64,000 nt of DNA from Russula earlei (GCA_025769875.1 JAGFNK010000262.1:1-64000); one strand, 5' to 3'; shown: positions 20,934 through 33,914, numbered from the stretch's first letter. Notes: generated from the letters alone by a model not told the origin. Program-made: numbers and translations.

Positions 20934-22382
20934 GAAGAGTGGTGTCAGCCCACAGCCGGTGTGTACCCACGATCTATTGTCACCTCCGAGTCTGTATTCC
21001 GATACTCTCTACCTTGTATTTCCCATCGATTCCCTTTCTATTTCTATTGTTATCTTTCGTTGTTACGGTTGATGGAACCCCACGCCGGCTGTGGTGTGGG
21101 AACAAAAGGAGATGGACGCCCATCCTGTTAGTCCTTTACAATCCTATATCTTGCCCTCTCATTATGATATGACCATGGACATCGTATGTTATTATAGCTC
21201 CAAAGTTGAGCGCGACCATTTCCTCTACTAATCGGCACAATCCACTGAGTCAGTCGATGCTTCAATTGCTCGAGATGCCGATGCAAAGATGAAATGCCGA
21301 TGCTGTGTAGTTGTTGCCTCCTTCTGAAAGATAGCATCTCATCGAGTTCTTGCCTCTCAGACTCGTTCCATGACAATGCACTGCGATTCTCACTGGCGGT
21401 CCTGTTGTCTTCTTGCCTGCAAAAGGGGCCACAAGAGCTCTTGTCTAGCACAGGCCATCAGCAATTCTTATGGGTCTGGTGGCACTTGTGAGGATGTCCT
21501 CTTTGAGGCCGGATATTACTCACGCCAGAGTATGTCAACTCAATGAGATGTTTCCCAATTTGCTGATGGCCACCTTCGCGCCGAGTACAGCGCATATTAG
21601 ATCCGCTTTCTCCCGTAGGCCAGCATCATCCTCAAAGGTGTATCCAACCCGTATCCTGATTCCATGCAATTTCTGTTGCTTCGGGTCCTCAAACCACGTG
21701 AGATCGCTGCGTTGCAGGATCGAAATGCTTTCTCTGTACCATGGTTACCTTTATCGTCCTCCCTGCTGCCAGGGACCTCGTCGAGGACAGTGTTGTTGGA
21801 TCCCTCGGGTTCTGCAATTGGATGTAAGTGCAATGCCCTAGGTTACTGTACGCAAAAAGGACGGCGCACGCTATGGGACCTGAATTTGTGTGTTAGCCTT
21901 GAGTCGGAAGGTAAGTGAGCGATTTTCAAACTACGGGTCGAAAGGAAATGTGGCGTAGAGACGATAGATGCTGAGATATGATACTATTGTATTGTAATGA
22001 CCGACCATACCTTGGTCTATTTTTCTCATGGAGGCTGAGACGAGTGGAAATGCGTGCGGGTAGTACAGTGGGAGTCAAGCGGGGAGGTATTGAGTGCGTT
22101 GTCTCCTCCAATCTACCCGGGATAACATAATTCATCTTTGTGGTGGTCATATCGACACTGCAGTATATTGACACTGCAGCTGTCCTCAATAAATGTCGGC
22201 TTTCTCGGCCGACGGCAGGTCGTTGAAAGCGCCCACATCGTGCGCACGACGTTGAGACATTCCCGCCATTGCATCGCACAACAATTGGAAAACGGCGGAT
22301 AACTGATCGTCATGCTCACGCGACTCGGTCCAGCAGCGTTCGCAAGTAGAAGTACCGGCGGCGCTGCCTCGCGTGCCCGTGG
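20934..22382. other. Long stretch without a confident gene
   Basis: A plus-strand frame near 21720-21825 reads KCFLCTMVTFIVLPAARD and on to GFCNWM before a GTAAGT-like site, which could be a membrane-protein exon. I cannot connect it to flanking exons. A short direct duplication, TTGACACTGCAG, occurs near 22151-22176. The last ~70 bp are the leader of the CoA-transferase gene. Confidence 0.3.
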
Positions 22383-24070
22383 ATGGCGGTGAGCGTTATC
22401 CGGCCCATCCTTCCGCAGGTCCCTATAATACTCGGTGATAACCCCTGCGAAAGGGCCACCGACGCGTCCACGAAAACGAAAACGAAAGACGGCTGCGGCG
22501 ATCTGCCGTTGTCCGGCGTGCGCGTGCTGGAACTCGGACAGCTCATAGCGGGGCCGTTCGCGGGCCAGCTGCTCGGGTGCGTCGCCGCCTTTCCCTTTGC
22601 TCCAAGGCGCACGCCCATGGGAGGAGGACCAGGCATTTCGGTGCGGAGGTCATCAAGATCGAACCGCCAAATGGAGGGGATCCGTTGCGCGTCTGGCGTG
22701 AACTCGACGTTGATGGGACCAGCCCTTGGTTTCGTAGTATCGGGCGCAACAAAAAGAGCGTAACGATCGATATGCGCAAGGAGGACGGCCGCGCGTGAGT
22801 CTTTCTCCTATACTTTTTTTGCTCCTCTTTTTTTTTTTCTTTTTTGAGAAGAAATATTCCAACTCTGATTGAAACCTTACTAAAACAGACTCGTACGGCG
22901 ACTCGCAGAGCGTTCGGACGTCGTCATTGAGAACTTCAAGCCCGGAAGTACGCGCGCACATCACATCTCGTCTGCCCCGCCTGCTGATCATCCCGACTCT
23001 CTCATGCAGCGCTCGAGAAATGGGGCCTCGGTCCTGACGCGCTACGCGAGACGAATCCCGGACTGATTTTCACACGCGTCTCTGGCTATGGCCAAACGGG
23101 GCCATGGTCTTCGCGCCCCGGATACGCAAGCGTGTGCGAGGGCGAAGCGGGCTTCCGATTCATAAACGGTTTTCCGGACGAGAAGACGGGCGAGCTCGGT
23201 GGGCCGCCCGTCCGACCGAACATCAGCCTGGGCGACTCCGTTGCCGGTTTGACGGCCGCGTTTGGGACGGTGCTGGCCCTGCTCACGCGACGCGCGAAAC
23301 GGGACAAGGGTGCCACGGAAGGGTCGACCGTGGACGTAAGCATTATGGAGAGGTAAAGGCGGGGAAACATGGCTTTTTTTTTTTGGGCCCGGCCGTCGGT
23401 TAATGACGCACGACGCAGCATGCTCAACTTGATGGAGGGTATCATCCCAGAATTCGACCGCAAGGGCGTCGCGCGTGGTCCCTCGGGCTCGTCCGTGACG
23501 GGGATCGTTCCAACCGGCGCATATCCCTGCGCGCCCGCACCCTCCGCCCCAGCCGATGCGCAGCCAGAGTACGTCATCATTGGCGCGAATGCCGACTCGA
23601 TGTACGAACGGTTGATGCGCGCGATGGATCGCGCCGACCTCACGGGCCCAGAATTCTCGAGCAACCAGCACCGCGTCGCGCAGCGTGCTGAGATAGAGGC
23701 CGCGATAGAGGCCTGGACCCGCGAGCGGAGCCGAGACGAGGTGCTGCGCGTGCTAGACCAAATCGGCGTGCCCGCGGGACGCGTCGCGAGCGTGCGCGAC
23801 ATCGTTGCAAATGAGCAGGTACAGGAACGTGGCGCGGTGGAGGACGTCTGGGTGCCAGGACAGGTTCGGAATTCAGACCAAGAGACGGGTTGGACGGTAA
23901 AGATGCCAGGAGTTGCGCCCAAGCTGGAGGGTGTCGATGCCCGCACACGATGGGCAGGCCCCGATCTTGGTGCACACAACAGGGAAATATTATGCGGGGA
24001 GTTGGGCTTGTCGGCAGAAGAACTGAACGCGCTGGTGGAGAGGGGCACTGTCGGTCGGGTCGGGAAGTGA
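22383..24070 (+). CDS. Class III CoA-transferase (CaiB/BaiF family)
   Basis: Exons 22383-22576, 22633-22794, 22889-22947, 23010-23352 and 23419-24070 total 1410 nt, 469 residues; all joins keep frame with GT-AG introns. Family signatures in order: LSGVRVLELGQLIAGPFAG, HFGAEVIKIEPPNGGDPLR, NRNKKS-like GRNKKSVTIDMRK, DVVIENFKPG, FTRVSGYGQTGP, and the putative catalytic Asp in SLGDSVAGLTA. These enzymes move CoA between carboxylic acids through an enzyme-bound Asp anhydride. The fungal and animal relatives include succinate-hydroxymethylglutarate (SUGCT-like) transferases of mitochondria. The substrate here is inferred no further. The start may be 22383. An ATG at 22312 opens a possible targeting-peptide exon, but its obvious GTGAGC splice does not preserve the frame. 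Confidence 0.9.
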
Positions 24071-24310
24071 GTAGATCTGATCGCTGACCGATTCTCCCGC
24101 CGCTTCTCCTCACGGCGGTTAGCTCATAGCTCATACCGAAACCACCCACAGTTGGATAATCGCTCCCGCGGTTGACGGTTAACGTTGACTTTGTTGAGTG
24201 TGAAAGCGGATACGGAATAAAAACAGGAAAGCAGGCATTTTCGGCTAAGCTCTTGTTTCGCATTGAGAGTTCGTTCCCCGCTTTTCTCTTTGCCCCACCA
24301 TTCTTCGCCC

Positions 24311-25898
24311 ATGTCGCTCCTAAAGGACCCAGCCAATGAGTTGCAGGCAGCAAAGGGCATCCCCTCCCCTCCTCCAAGGGCACTTCGTTCAGTCCCACGA
24401 GCACTGGACTCCCGTGCCCTCTGGCGACCTCTTCCTCCAGGTTCGATCCCATCCCCACGTTCGCACATCCCAACGGACGAGGAGATCATCTCCGCGATCG
24501 CGTATGTGTGGTGCATCCACTGGAATTCGTTCAGCACGATGGATCCAGGTGGATTGTGCGCGCGCATCCTCGCCAATCGTCCATCCTGGAATCTGCTCGA
24601 GAGGCGGGTCGCGGACGTTCGCTCGCGCGCTCTCGCCGATGGCCGCCTGCGCCGGCCGTCATTCGAGGCGGGCCTCAAGATGAGCCCCAGCGTGGAAGAG
24701 GTGCGTCTGAGGGAGGATGCCTACCACTTTGAACCCCGCTGGCGTTCCGCCAGGCGGGCGCAAGCGGGCAGGCTAGCCAGTTCATTCGAAATTACGAGCT
24801 GTACGTCATCGGGTCCGCGATCTCCGTCGTCGTGACTCCCCGCCTGGCAAATTGGTTGACTTCACATTCCGTCTGACCGGACGGGGATCCAGGCGAGGTC
24901 GTGTGGGGCCAACTGCCCGCATTGGTCTCGGGAATGAAATCCGCCTTGCGGGATAAGGAAAATCAGCAGACCGGCCCCCACCCGTCGTCGCCATGGCGTT
25001 TTCGAGCGGCGGCTAGGCCCGGAATCTGGCATGTACGCTAGAACCCGCCCCTCGCCCTCGCCCTTTTTTTTTTTTTTCCTGACGCCGACAGCTGTCATCC
25101 ATTCTTCCACAACACAGATAACGCGCGTGAACCCGGCGCCGGCACCGTTCTCCAACTCACGTCCGACGGGCTATCTCCTTCACCACGCCGACGTCGACCC
25201 CACCTCGGCCCTCCTCTGCGCGCGCCGGGGCGACACCGGTGACCCCTGCGTCGCGCGCCTCGGCAGCGGAGGGTGGTGCGCAGAGGACCACGGCGACATG
25301 ATGCGCACGGTCGTCGACGTGGATCCGGACGAGTGGAGCGCTCTGTGGGCACGCCGGTGGCAGATGTACCTCGACGGCATCGGGCTCGATCGATATCACG
25401 ACGACGCCGAGCGGTGGGCGCGACTTGACGCGCTGCGCGCACGGGCCACGTTCTTCGTCGACGCCGCGCACGCGCCGGAGGTGCTGCGCCTTATCGCACG
25501 GTAAAATAACGCATTTCGTTGCTCTTGCGCCCCCCCCCCCCATCCCCCTCTGTGTTTGTTTGGAACTCACGTTGGGGATTTTTTTCTTTTGGAACAGACC
25601 GTCGACGCTCGACGAAAACATCAAGTTGAAAATGTCGTCTTCCTTGTTCCTTGCCCCTGCCAGTCGCCCCCAGGGCAAGGGAGGCATCCCTTTTGGTTGC
25701 CACGTCTTTCTACCTGGGCCCGAGGGCGATGAAGTTGCGAGGCTGGTGTTTTCGGGCGCCAGATCGCCGTTGTTTCCAAACAGCGACGAGCTCGTCGCAT
25801 TTTGGTACGATAGCCGCGCCTCGGATTATGACGACGTGGACCTGGCTAGCACGCCCGTTGTTGAACCTATTCACGAGGTGGGCCGTCCCGGCCGATAG
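24311..25898 (+). CDS. Hypothetical protein, spliced
   Basis: Three coding blocks lie in one orientation: 24311-24800 (MSLLKDPANELQAAKGIPSP, later EEIISAIAYVWCIHWNSFST), 25121-25501 (PTGYLLHHADVDPTSALLCA and WSALWARRWQMYLDGIGLDR, ending LRLIAR before a GTAAAA donor), and 25599-25898 after TGGAACAG (STLDENIKLKMSSSLF, KGGIPFGCHVFLPGPEGDEV, stop at 25898). The last junction is convincing; the join between the first and second blocks is not resolved, since the GTACGT donor at about 24800 leaves a phase conflict. I recognise no domain. The composition is GC-rich and Arg/Ala/Asp-rich, as in its neighbour the CoA-transferase. Confidence 0.5.
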
Positions 25899-26040
25899 CC
25901 AGGAGTGCGAAAGGGGGGTCTTTCCGTACAGATTAAGTTACACCTATCTATGCTTTTACTTGCTACATAGTAGCTTTTGTATACTCACACTTCAGACATA
26001 CACAAACGCGCATTTACATGCAACAGATAGGACGAACCAT
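25899..26040. other. Short gap between convergent genes
   Basis: Only 142 bp separate the stop of the hypothetical gene (plus) and the stop of ELP1 (minus). Their 3' UTRs probably overlap. There is no recognisable terminator beyond AT-rich sequence. Confidence 0.5.
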
Positions 26041-29000
26041 TCAAGTCTTTTCCGGACTGGCAGATGTCGCAGTATCATCGAGGAGTCTCGTGCGCCAAGA
26101 CTCGACTGCGCGTAGACCTGGCTTGGTAATCGCTTTGATAGTGCGCTCGCGTTCTTTCTCTCGCTCGGCCATCCGCGTGGCCCAGCTGTCTGGCGGTTCT
26201 GCAGTCGTCTCCACTTCTCCCGTTGATGCAGGCCACACCTCGTCAAATGCCTCAGCCACCTCTTGCGAAAACGCGGCTACCTCGTTCTGCAGCTCACGAG
26301 CGGCAGCCCTATGCACGGACGTGAACCGGAGCAGATGCGGCACAAGCGCCGCCGTCTCGTCTACGTGTCGCGCCGTGGCATCATGCCAACTCTTCAAGGT
26401 CAGAGAACACGTACCTTGTGTGGTTTCGAGTCTGGCTGCGAGCTTCGTGAGCGATTTGAGCAAGTATTCCTCTTCGTCGACGGTGCCCTTTCGTCCTGAG
26501 CCCACCTTACGCTCCATCTTGCGCTTTCGAGCGTGAGCTGCGCTTGGTCGTACGCGATACCCCGGACGCGGTCGGCGCTGCGGTGTACCGTGTGAAGGCG
26601 GTGAAAGCGGAGGCCTCGGTCATTACGTCTACGTTGTGCACAGCGAGGTCCTCGGTGCCATAAAACTCTTCTGACTCGGAATGCATCAGTTTCGCCTGGG
26701 CCGGAGCGAGAAAGCAGTGACGGCGAGCGTACCTCGCTCTTCGACCTTTTTGACGCGTAGCTCACGGAGACGTGCGACTTGCTTTTGCAGTTGCTCATGC
26801 ATCTCGGCGAGGTCTTCCGCAATCTGGGTGCGCGCTTCGAGGACCGCAGGGTCTATTATTTCTTCAAGGAGCTCGGGATGCTCATGCAAGGTGATCTGCC
26901 GGTCCACGTGGGAAGGACTGCGATGAAGGATGGCTAGTTCAACTCACGATCCTGCGGGCTTCCGAGAAATGGTTTCCCTGAACCAGGGCAATGACGGCTT
27001 CGCGGACATCCTCAGCATAATCGAGGAGGACTTGACCTGCTTCTAGATGTCGCTTCTTCGAGGTCAGATCCTCTGTAGGGCCGTTGTTAATATGAACATG
27101 ACTAGCCCTCGAAAAAGGTGCATACCAGCAACACGGCATGCAATTGCGACGATGTCCTCGCGAACGATCCTCTGAAGCTGTGCGAGCTCGAATAATTCTC
27201 GCCATAAATGCGCTTTCTCGTATGCGAGCATGGCTCTCTGAAATCGTTGCGCGTCCATAAACGCTACGTTCCTTCAGCAAGTCGAGATGAGGTTTGATGA
27301 TAGTCTCCGTACCTGACGCGGATTGAACGAATTCGCGACGCTCGAAAAGCCACTCTCCGTACAAGTTCAGGATTTCCTGAAGGGTTGTAAATACAAGTGA
27401 TCGACTGAGAAGTGCGTACGCACTTGATGTTGATCAGTCTCACGGTAGATTTCCAGGGCCGTTTCGTAGAGTTGGTGCTTTTCTACATATGCCTTCACTT
27501 CGTCAAAGTGCTCTGGGCCTGAGGCATATTTATCAGACCAGAGTGCGAAGGACATTTGTTCGGCACAGCATACCCGCAAGGCTGAGATTTTGCAAAGCGA
27601 TCTTATATCGTCTGAGATGGTCATCGATACGGAACCGCTGGTAATACTTTTCCAAAGCACGGAGCTCGCGTAGAAAAGGGAGATATTCTCGAGGATCCTG
27701 AAAAAAAAAACATCAGTGTATAAAAACGAAGCCATATGTAGAAATGGAACCTTTTGAGCATGCTGCGCGACTAGGAGCACCAGTGAGAAATCGTACATCC
27801 CCAGGGCGACGTCGAACAACGTGTCGGCGTCGACCAGAAAGATGATGTATTTGACCGCGTCCTCAATTGCACTTGGTACGTGCTCTGTCCCAAGAGGCAT
27901 TCTTTAGGTTCAGCATCAGAAAAATTAGGGTCGCGATACCTCGGAGTCGCAAAAGAACACGGAGTCCAGCCTCGAGATCAGGGGGACGCTTCACGACATA
28001 CGCAGTCAGGATCGAGTTGATGTACATCTCTGTGTCTTGCGCCTCAAGTTGTTCCCGTATAGCGTCACAGAGCTCGGAAATTACCTCTGGTGGCTGCGAG
28101 CCTTGGCTACGAACCTGGTCAACGCCAATGGGTTGGTTCAGAAAAAACAAACAGACCCGAGGTTTGTCAGGAAGAGATTTATGTAGTCAACGTCGCGGAC
28201 TTGCTCGATAAACGATGATAGGCGCTCTCTGAACAGATCTGGGTTCCTGTCTACGATGACATTAAGGTCGATTCGGTGCTTTCTGCACGCCAAGAATGCC
28301 TTGCGGTAGTTTCCCCTTTTCGTTACTCGAATATGAGTTCCATCCTTGTAAAGAAGAATACTCACGCGTCAATGTCTGCAGAGATGGTGGTCATGACCAT
28401 CGGACGAGGGTTGACAGTTTCGAGATTCCCGCGGGGCATCTGTAGAACCAGGCTCATGATACTCGGGATAGCGGTAACGATTCGAGAACCTCGTTCTACA
28501 CGACGTCGTTCGCTGGTTATATCGGTACTTGCATCTACAGTTGCAAGAAGGGAGGCAGGAATAAAATGTGCCTCGTGTGCAAACGTGGTGTACACAATCA
28601 GGTCGCCCGAAACGGCGAAAGAGTTTGCATTTTGTGCGAGCGTCCGAGCAGGAGAAGATGGCGTAGTCGACAATAAGGTACCCGAACTAGTGAGACCTAG
28701 ATAAAGAAGGATCGCTGGCGAAGTTAAGGATTGGGAGACGTCAATCACCCGTGCCACATCGCAGGCTGTTCCGAAATCGACACTTGGGACAAGCTGTTCG
28801 GAGTCGACATCATCTGGCAGAGTGTCAAGGCATAAATGCACAACACGAACAGGCACTCGCGTACATTCAAGCATTTTGCCATTGCGGTGAAGAACTACGG
28901 CACCACATGTAAGAGCTAGGCGCCATCCCAATGACCCAAGTCTTGGGACCTCTAAAGCATTGACATTCTCATTCTCCTGTTCGATCTCAAGGACCTGCAG

Positions 29001-31105
29001 CAGATCTACCCCGTTGCTCTCATAGCCAAGGGCTGCGATGAGCGTCACAGTGTTTTGGCCAGCATTCATGCAAACAGAGATCTCCCGGAATCGTGCGCCC
29101 TCAAGCGAGCCGCACCAAATACGTTCAGGTGCCATGACAGGCCCCCGTCCGAATTCAAGCCGTGTGTGTAGGTTCCACACCTCTAGATATCCTGTTTCCC
29201 AGAGGGCAGCTAGAATGTCTTCTGTTGGCGAAAACCTGACGTAACAAGGAGTTGATAAGGTTCGAGCGGGTGCCAAAGGCGAGCGCCGAAGGGTGAGCCT
29301 ATGAGAAGACATGGGAGGCGGGATATTTTGCATCCTGAAAGGGGTGAGAAGAATGGAAGCTATAATAGAAGTCGCAAGAACGAGCCGCACGAAGTAAGAG
29401 GAACGGCTCACATCCATCTATGACGGCAACTGTTCCTGTGTCGTTAGGGGCTCTCGCTGTGGCGGTGGAGGTCTCCCAGCGAAATGAGTACGAGATAACG
29501 TGAGCTGACGTGAAGAGTGAATGGTGCGGCGATCTCAAAAGGGAAAGTTGACCAACTCTTCGTTGTAAGCAGAACCAGGAGGGGTTTCTCTGGATGCCAG
29601 GCAACTGAGGTATATCTTCCGCCTTCTGCAGGTAGACAAGCGATCTCCTGCTTGAGGTACCTACTTAGATATCAGCATGCTCATGAATGCAAATAAAAAT
29701 TCAAACAGTACCAGTGGTAGTTTCCCGTCGTCCAGAGTTGGACTAAACGCATCAGGAAAACCGTAAAGCATAGCGATACCACTCACCAGCGTCGCCAGCG
29801 TCCTCCTCGATCCATACCAACAGCACACTCGAATCAGCGCTCCAGCAGACTTCCTTTACTTTGTAGCCCCATTTTCTCTCCTTTGCATCGGATGGGCCAA
29901 CACCGTGTGTTCCGCATCGCAGACCGAATTCCCCATGTCTCAGTCCATTCTTCTCAAAGAATACGACATCGTGTCTGCCTTCACGACCCTTTCCTCCGCC
30001 GGGAAAGGCCCCAAAGCGTTGCACCCCCACGATCAGGTTACCCGATGGGCGCCATGACAGCGGATGCTCTAGGCCAGGTACGGCTTCTGCGGTAGTCTGG
30101 AGCATGCCGTCACGGTTGTAGATGCGCAGGACACGGCGGAGAAGTGTAGAACCGGCAGCCGGCGCAACAGCGGAGACAACAAACAGGGCACCGTCACCAC
30201 GCCAGGAAATGCGAGTTAAGAGATCGTCGTCAGGTGAGATGCCGACAGAAGACGAAGCGGGAGCGGACGGCGCATGAGCGGCAGCTTTGCCAAGTGAACC
30301 GTGAAATTGAGTCTGCTTGGAGCCCCATCCAACGTTGATTGGAACGTCTAAATAATGATTTAGGGTCGAGCGGACTGAATGGTATGACGCATTACCCTCG
30401 CCAAATTCATCGGTGTGTAGGGCAGACTCGTGAAGAACATCGAAAGTTAAGGTCATGACGATCAACTTTCCCTCCCCTGATTGAAATCAGGCATCACGAT
30501 ACTGGTCGCATGCATCGACACAAGCGGAATGCCTACCTGTAACAAGGACGAGCAGCGAATCATCTGGACACCATGCGGCCGCTTGTATTCCATCTTCGAA
30601 AGAGCCAATAGTCTCGAACTTGGAGATCAGTAGATCAATGTGTCAACATGCGACATGGATGGGGATAAAGCGTTACGGTCTTGCCTGCGGATCTGGGTTC
30701 CCTAGTTTCATCGACCAGATATCTCCTCCGCGCATGATGACGGCAAGCGAATCTTCGCCAGGAACAGTCTTGAGGGATATCACCTGTGAAGGAGTGTTCG
30801 GAACGACTTTGCTCGTAGACGATACAAGCTTTGTGACGAGTTCAGTGGGTGCTACCTGCGATTGCAGTGAATCTTTGTTTGTGGGACCAATCCATCCGGC
30901 CTTTGAGTGGGCCACTCACATCTTCTATTCCAAATAAATCGTCAGGAAGACCTTTTTGATATATATCTACCTCGGTATCTGCATCGGCATTCACTCGCTC
31001 CGAAGCTATCCAGACGCAAGCCCTGTCAACGTCAACGATGGTGGTGGTGATATTACAGCCTGGCAGGGGGAAGCTCCATGTTCCAGAAATGGCGATGTTC
31101 TTCAT
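26041..31105 (-). CDS. ELP1: Elongator complex protein 1 (IKI3 family)
   Basis: Start MKNIAISGTWSFPLPG at 31105, stop at 26041; a dozen or so exons. N-terminal beta-propeller sequences run from about 31105 to 29750: IASERVNADADTEVDIY, SFEDGIQAAAWCPDDSLLVL, INVGWGSKQTQFHGS, LTRISWRGDGALFVVSA, PGLEHPLSWRPSGNLIVGVQ, VVFFEKNGLRHGEFG. A second propeller and the alpha-solenoid follow (YINLFLTNLG, AVKYIIFLVDADTLFDVALG, MYDFSLVLLVAQHAQK, YLYGEWLF-type, DYAEDVREAVIALVQGNHFS). The C-terminal basic region and dimerisation part end at 26041 (KRSSRSK, KMERKVGSGRKGTVDEEEYL). ELP1 is the scaffold of Elongator, which with Elp3 modifies wobble U34 of tRNAs in the cytoplasm. A one-base excess at 26525-26527 shifts frame between KRSSRSK and KMERK. 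It starts 108 bp from EFG1, divergently. Confidence 0.93.
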
Positions 31106-31213
31106 GACGGAGCCCACCCAGGTCTGATTGCGAAAGATCGGGTAGAAGGAGTGCACAGGAGGTCGGCTAAAACGCCAATGTTGCCGGCCCGTTCGGGCCT
31201 GCTCAAGACCATC
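31106..31213. promoter_or_regulatory. 108-bp divergent promoter between ELP1 and EFG1
   Basis: The ATGs of ELP1 (minus) and EFG1 (plus) are separated by only 108 bp. The interval has no clear TATA box, as is common for housekeeping genes. Both leaders and both core promoters must fit here or overlap the opposite coding region. Shared regulation is an inference from spacing. Confidence 0.6.
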
Positions 31214-32325
31214 ATGCCTCCAATTCGCACCTCTCATCACAAGGTAGATGCTCCAACGCCGAAAAAGGAGGTTGAGAAAAGAAAGAAACACACAAAACTA
31301 AGAGAAGGAGCACCACCAGGCGTGTCCAAGATCAAGTCTGCGCTCAGGCAGACTCGGCGCCTCCTCGCCAAGGTACCATTGCGCGAATGTCTGAGGGACC
31401 TTCCATGCACTGACATGCATGCAGGAGGGCCTCGGGGCTGATGTACGCATCGAAGCAGAACGGAAACTGGCAGCTCTTGAAGCAGATCTCACAGTGGCGG
31501 AAAGAGCGAAAAAGGAGCGCACTCTAGCAACTCGGTATCATAAGGTCAAGTTTTTCGGTGCGCATCGTGGTTCATACCAGCATGGCCCGTTCTTACGCGA
31601 GCATTAGATCGTCAGAAACTCCTGCGTAAAATAAAGCAAACGAAAAAGCGAATCGAGGATGCGGAGATCACTTCGAAGGTTCGGAAATCCCTCAAGGGAC
31701 AACTGTTCGATTTACGAGTGGATCTAAACTATGTCATGGTACGTCTCTCAAATCCTATTCCTTTTGGCTCTTTTGAAAGTGTATTTTCCAGAATTACCCG
31801 AAACTGGAGAAGTATATCTCACTTTTCCCACCTGAAGTGCGGAGTGGGGAGGGCGTCCCGACATCCGTCCGAACGGGAGCTAGCTCTAGCGCTACTGAGG
31901 AGAAGCGTGAGAAGCTTCGGGAATGGATACGTGGAAAGATGCGCACTGGTGAGATGAACGGTGAGCCGGAGACCCTGGAGCATCGGCCGTCTGTGGTAAA
32001 GGACATGCTCGAGCATTGGGAGGGCTCAACTGATAAGAGCAAGAGGGGCGCGGGGACCGAACCGAGATCACAACAAGTGGATGCGACGGATGATTTCTTT
32101 GAAGGAGGTGATACGGTGACTAGGGATCTCGATGCAGGGGAGTCAGCTCATGCACAACCCACGAATTTACTTGCAAAACGATCACCAGATAAGGTCCCAA
32201 ATCGCCCATATCAGCATGCCAAACTTTCTGGGAAACCCCCCAAGAAATCAAAGCATAAGAAACATCGAGAAGCCTCATCGTCAGGTCCGATAGAATCTTC
32301 TTTTTCTGTTGACGAGCGCGAGTAG
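31214..32325 (+). CDS. EFG1: rRNA-processing protein EFG1
   Basis: Exons 31214-31372, 31425-31557, 31608-31738 and 31792-32325 give 318 residues. All introns are GT-AG, and the codon split GAT at the third exon restores DRQK. The N-terminus is basic (KKEVEKRKKHTKL). The Efg1 domain is continuous and coiled-coil rich: SKIKSALRQTRRLLAK, GADVRIEAERKLAALEADL, KKERTLATRYHKVKFF, DRQKLLRKIKQTKKRIEDAE, DLRVDLNYVMNYPKLEKYIS. The C-terminal third is a polar, probably disordered tail ending in KKSKHKKHREASSSG, a likely nuclear signal. EFG1 acts in the nucleolus in 18S rRNA maturation with the small-subunit processome (known for yeast Efg1). Gene order with ELP1 is divergent, with 108 bp between. Confidence 0.93.
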
Positions 32326-33914
32326 TCTGATTGGTACGCGTATCTTTTCTCCTGTGAAGGAGATCCAGTGTTACCTTTACCCATGCAGATAAATTGAGAT
32401 TTCGTCTGAGATGTTGTCTTCGCCGTGATGCGGCGTGGTTCGTGGGAGCAAATCAAAGGAAAAAGTGATGCATCAAACACTATGAGTCATATTCTTCATT
32501 GGATTACACGGCTAAGATCAAAGTTAATCTTTCGTGAATCACGTACGTGAATCGCATGACTAGAATATGCCTGCCTGAGGTGCGACCCTGGTCTTGCTGA
32601 TCCGTCTTTTCGTTGAGCTAGTTGGTTGTCCAGGTTCCCTTTCACACGCTTTTAATTCCATGGCTCTTCATCTGGATTCGGGTGCATGGTCTGTTGGCAT
32701 CAGTCGCATCCAGGTCGTCAATGGGAAACGTCTGAAATTTCAAGCAGACTCGCCTAGGCACACGCAGCTGGAACAGCGCAGTACTGGTGATCCTTCGAGC
32801 AAGGTCAGGTTGTCTTCAAGACATTCGCGCAAGCCTTTGAAGTGCCCAGAGGCTTCTGTATCCAGCCAATGTGCCATGCCGCAACGATGACAAGTCGCAA
32901 AGAGTCTCGAGAGAAAATGGGTTATCGCCAAGGCGGACATGTCGAGGTCGTCAACAAGTAAAATGGCCGCTCTTTTGCCACACGACAAGGTTCCTGCGGT
33001 CCAGTATACCGGAAGATGGGGACCTTGGAGAAGCAGAAGCAGAAACGTATCAAAACTCGAAAGATAACTTGGGGCCTCCCTGAGTCGCTACCGCCACCAG
33101 GGCCAATTTTCCCATGGAACAATCTGGCGCACGATTCGCGGTGACACGTTTTCGGTAACCAGAAACATGCCAACGAAAACGCCGAGCGTAACCAACCGAT
33201 CGAATGACTGATGCTTCAAAGAAATACTTGAGCGCGATGAACTCACCTCACCCACAGTGGGAGCATCGGCGAGGCACGAGATTCTTGACAGCTTTGGAAA
33301 GCCTACAGGAAGACAGAAACAGAAAACTCGACCGGTGACAAGCCAGCTCAGTCGTCTCCAATTTCCTCAAGGCATTCAATTCAAAGGCAATTCACAAAGA
33401 GAGCTTTTGAATTGTTGCCGTGAATGACTGTCTTAGGGTCCGAGAATAGTAATTAGGTTGTTAGATTAACACCGGAAATGGAAGTTCATTCAGGAATTCG
33501 AAATCGAAATAGCTTTGAGACTCCGCGCGATGAACTATATATGTTCCGTCATACCAAGGGGGATCAGCGAAAACACGAAGCATTACGAACGAGATAAGAA
33601 ACGTCGCAAGGAAGCTTCATACAATACCTCAGGGGAAGATACTATGGGGGTCGATCAGCGCGGGTGGCACCAGTGCCTTTCGAGGACCCCCAGTCCTTTC
33701 CGGATCCATAATTTAGACCGCTTTTCTCCGTGCAGCGTTATCACGCTATAGTGAACGGTCAGTGGCTGGCAGATGCTGTACAGGAAACCGGAGGGGTGGT
33801 AGAAGTGGGTAGACAGAGACGGTCCACCAGGCCTACGCACGTCACGCAGTCGACGACCAGACGGTACTGTACCGCGTGGTAATATGTAGATTGCTCAAGG
33901 TGTGAAAATCAAGT
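32326..33914. other. Stretch without a confident gene
   Basis: Short frames on both strands overlap at 32594-33173: a minus frame with HFLSRLFATCHRCGMAHWLD and a plus frame with SMALHLDSGAWSVGISRIQV. Neither has recognisable family motifs or clear splice structure, so none is called. The rest, to 33914, shows nothing I can support. Confidence 0.35.

Noticed and set aside
24124..24678. Minus-strand ORF overlapping the hypothetical gene
   Set aside because: It is a shadow of the plus-strand exon, with no splice structure or motif of its own.
26400..26822. Alternative continuous ELP1 frame (DAFRVRRVLWHRG...)
   Set aside because: Splicing to AGTTTTATGG instead gives EFYGTEDLAVHNVDV, which fits ELP1 family sequence; the continuous frame does not.
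32594..33173. Overlapping ORFs on both strands downstream of EFG1
   Set aside because: Neither has a recognisable domain, codon signal or splice support that I could defend.
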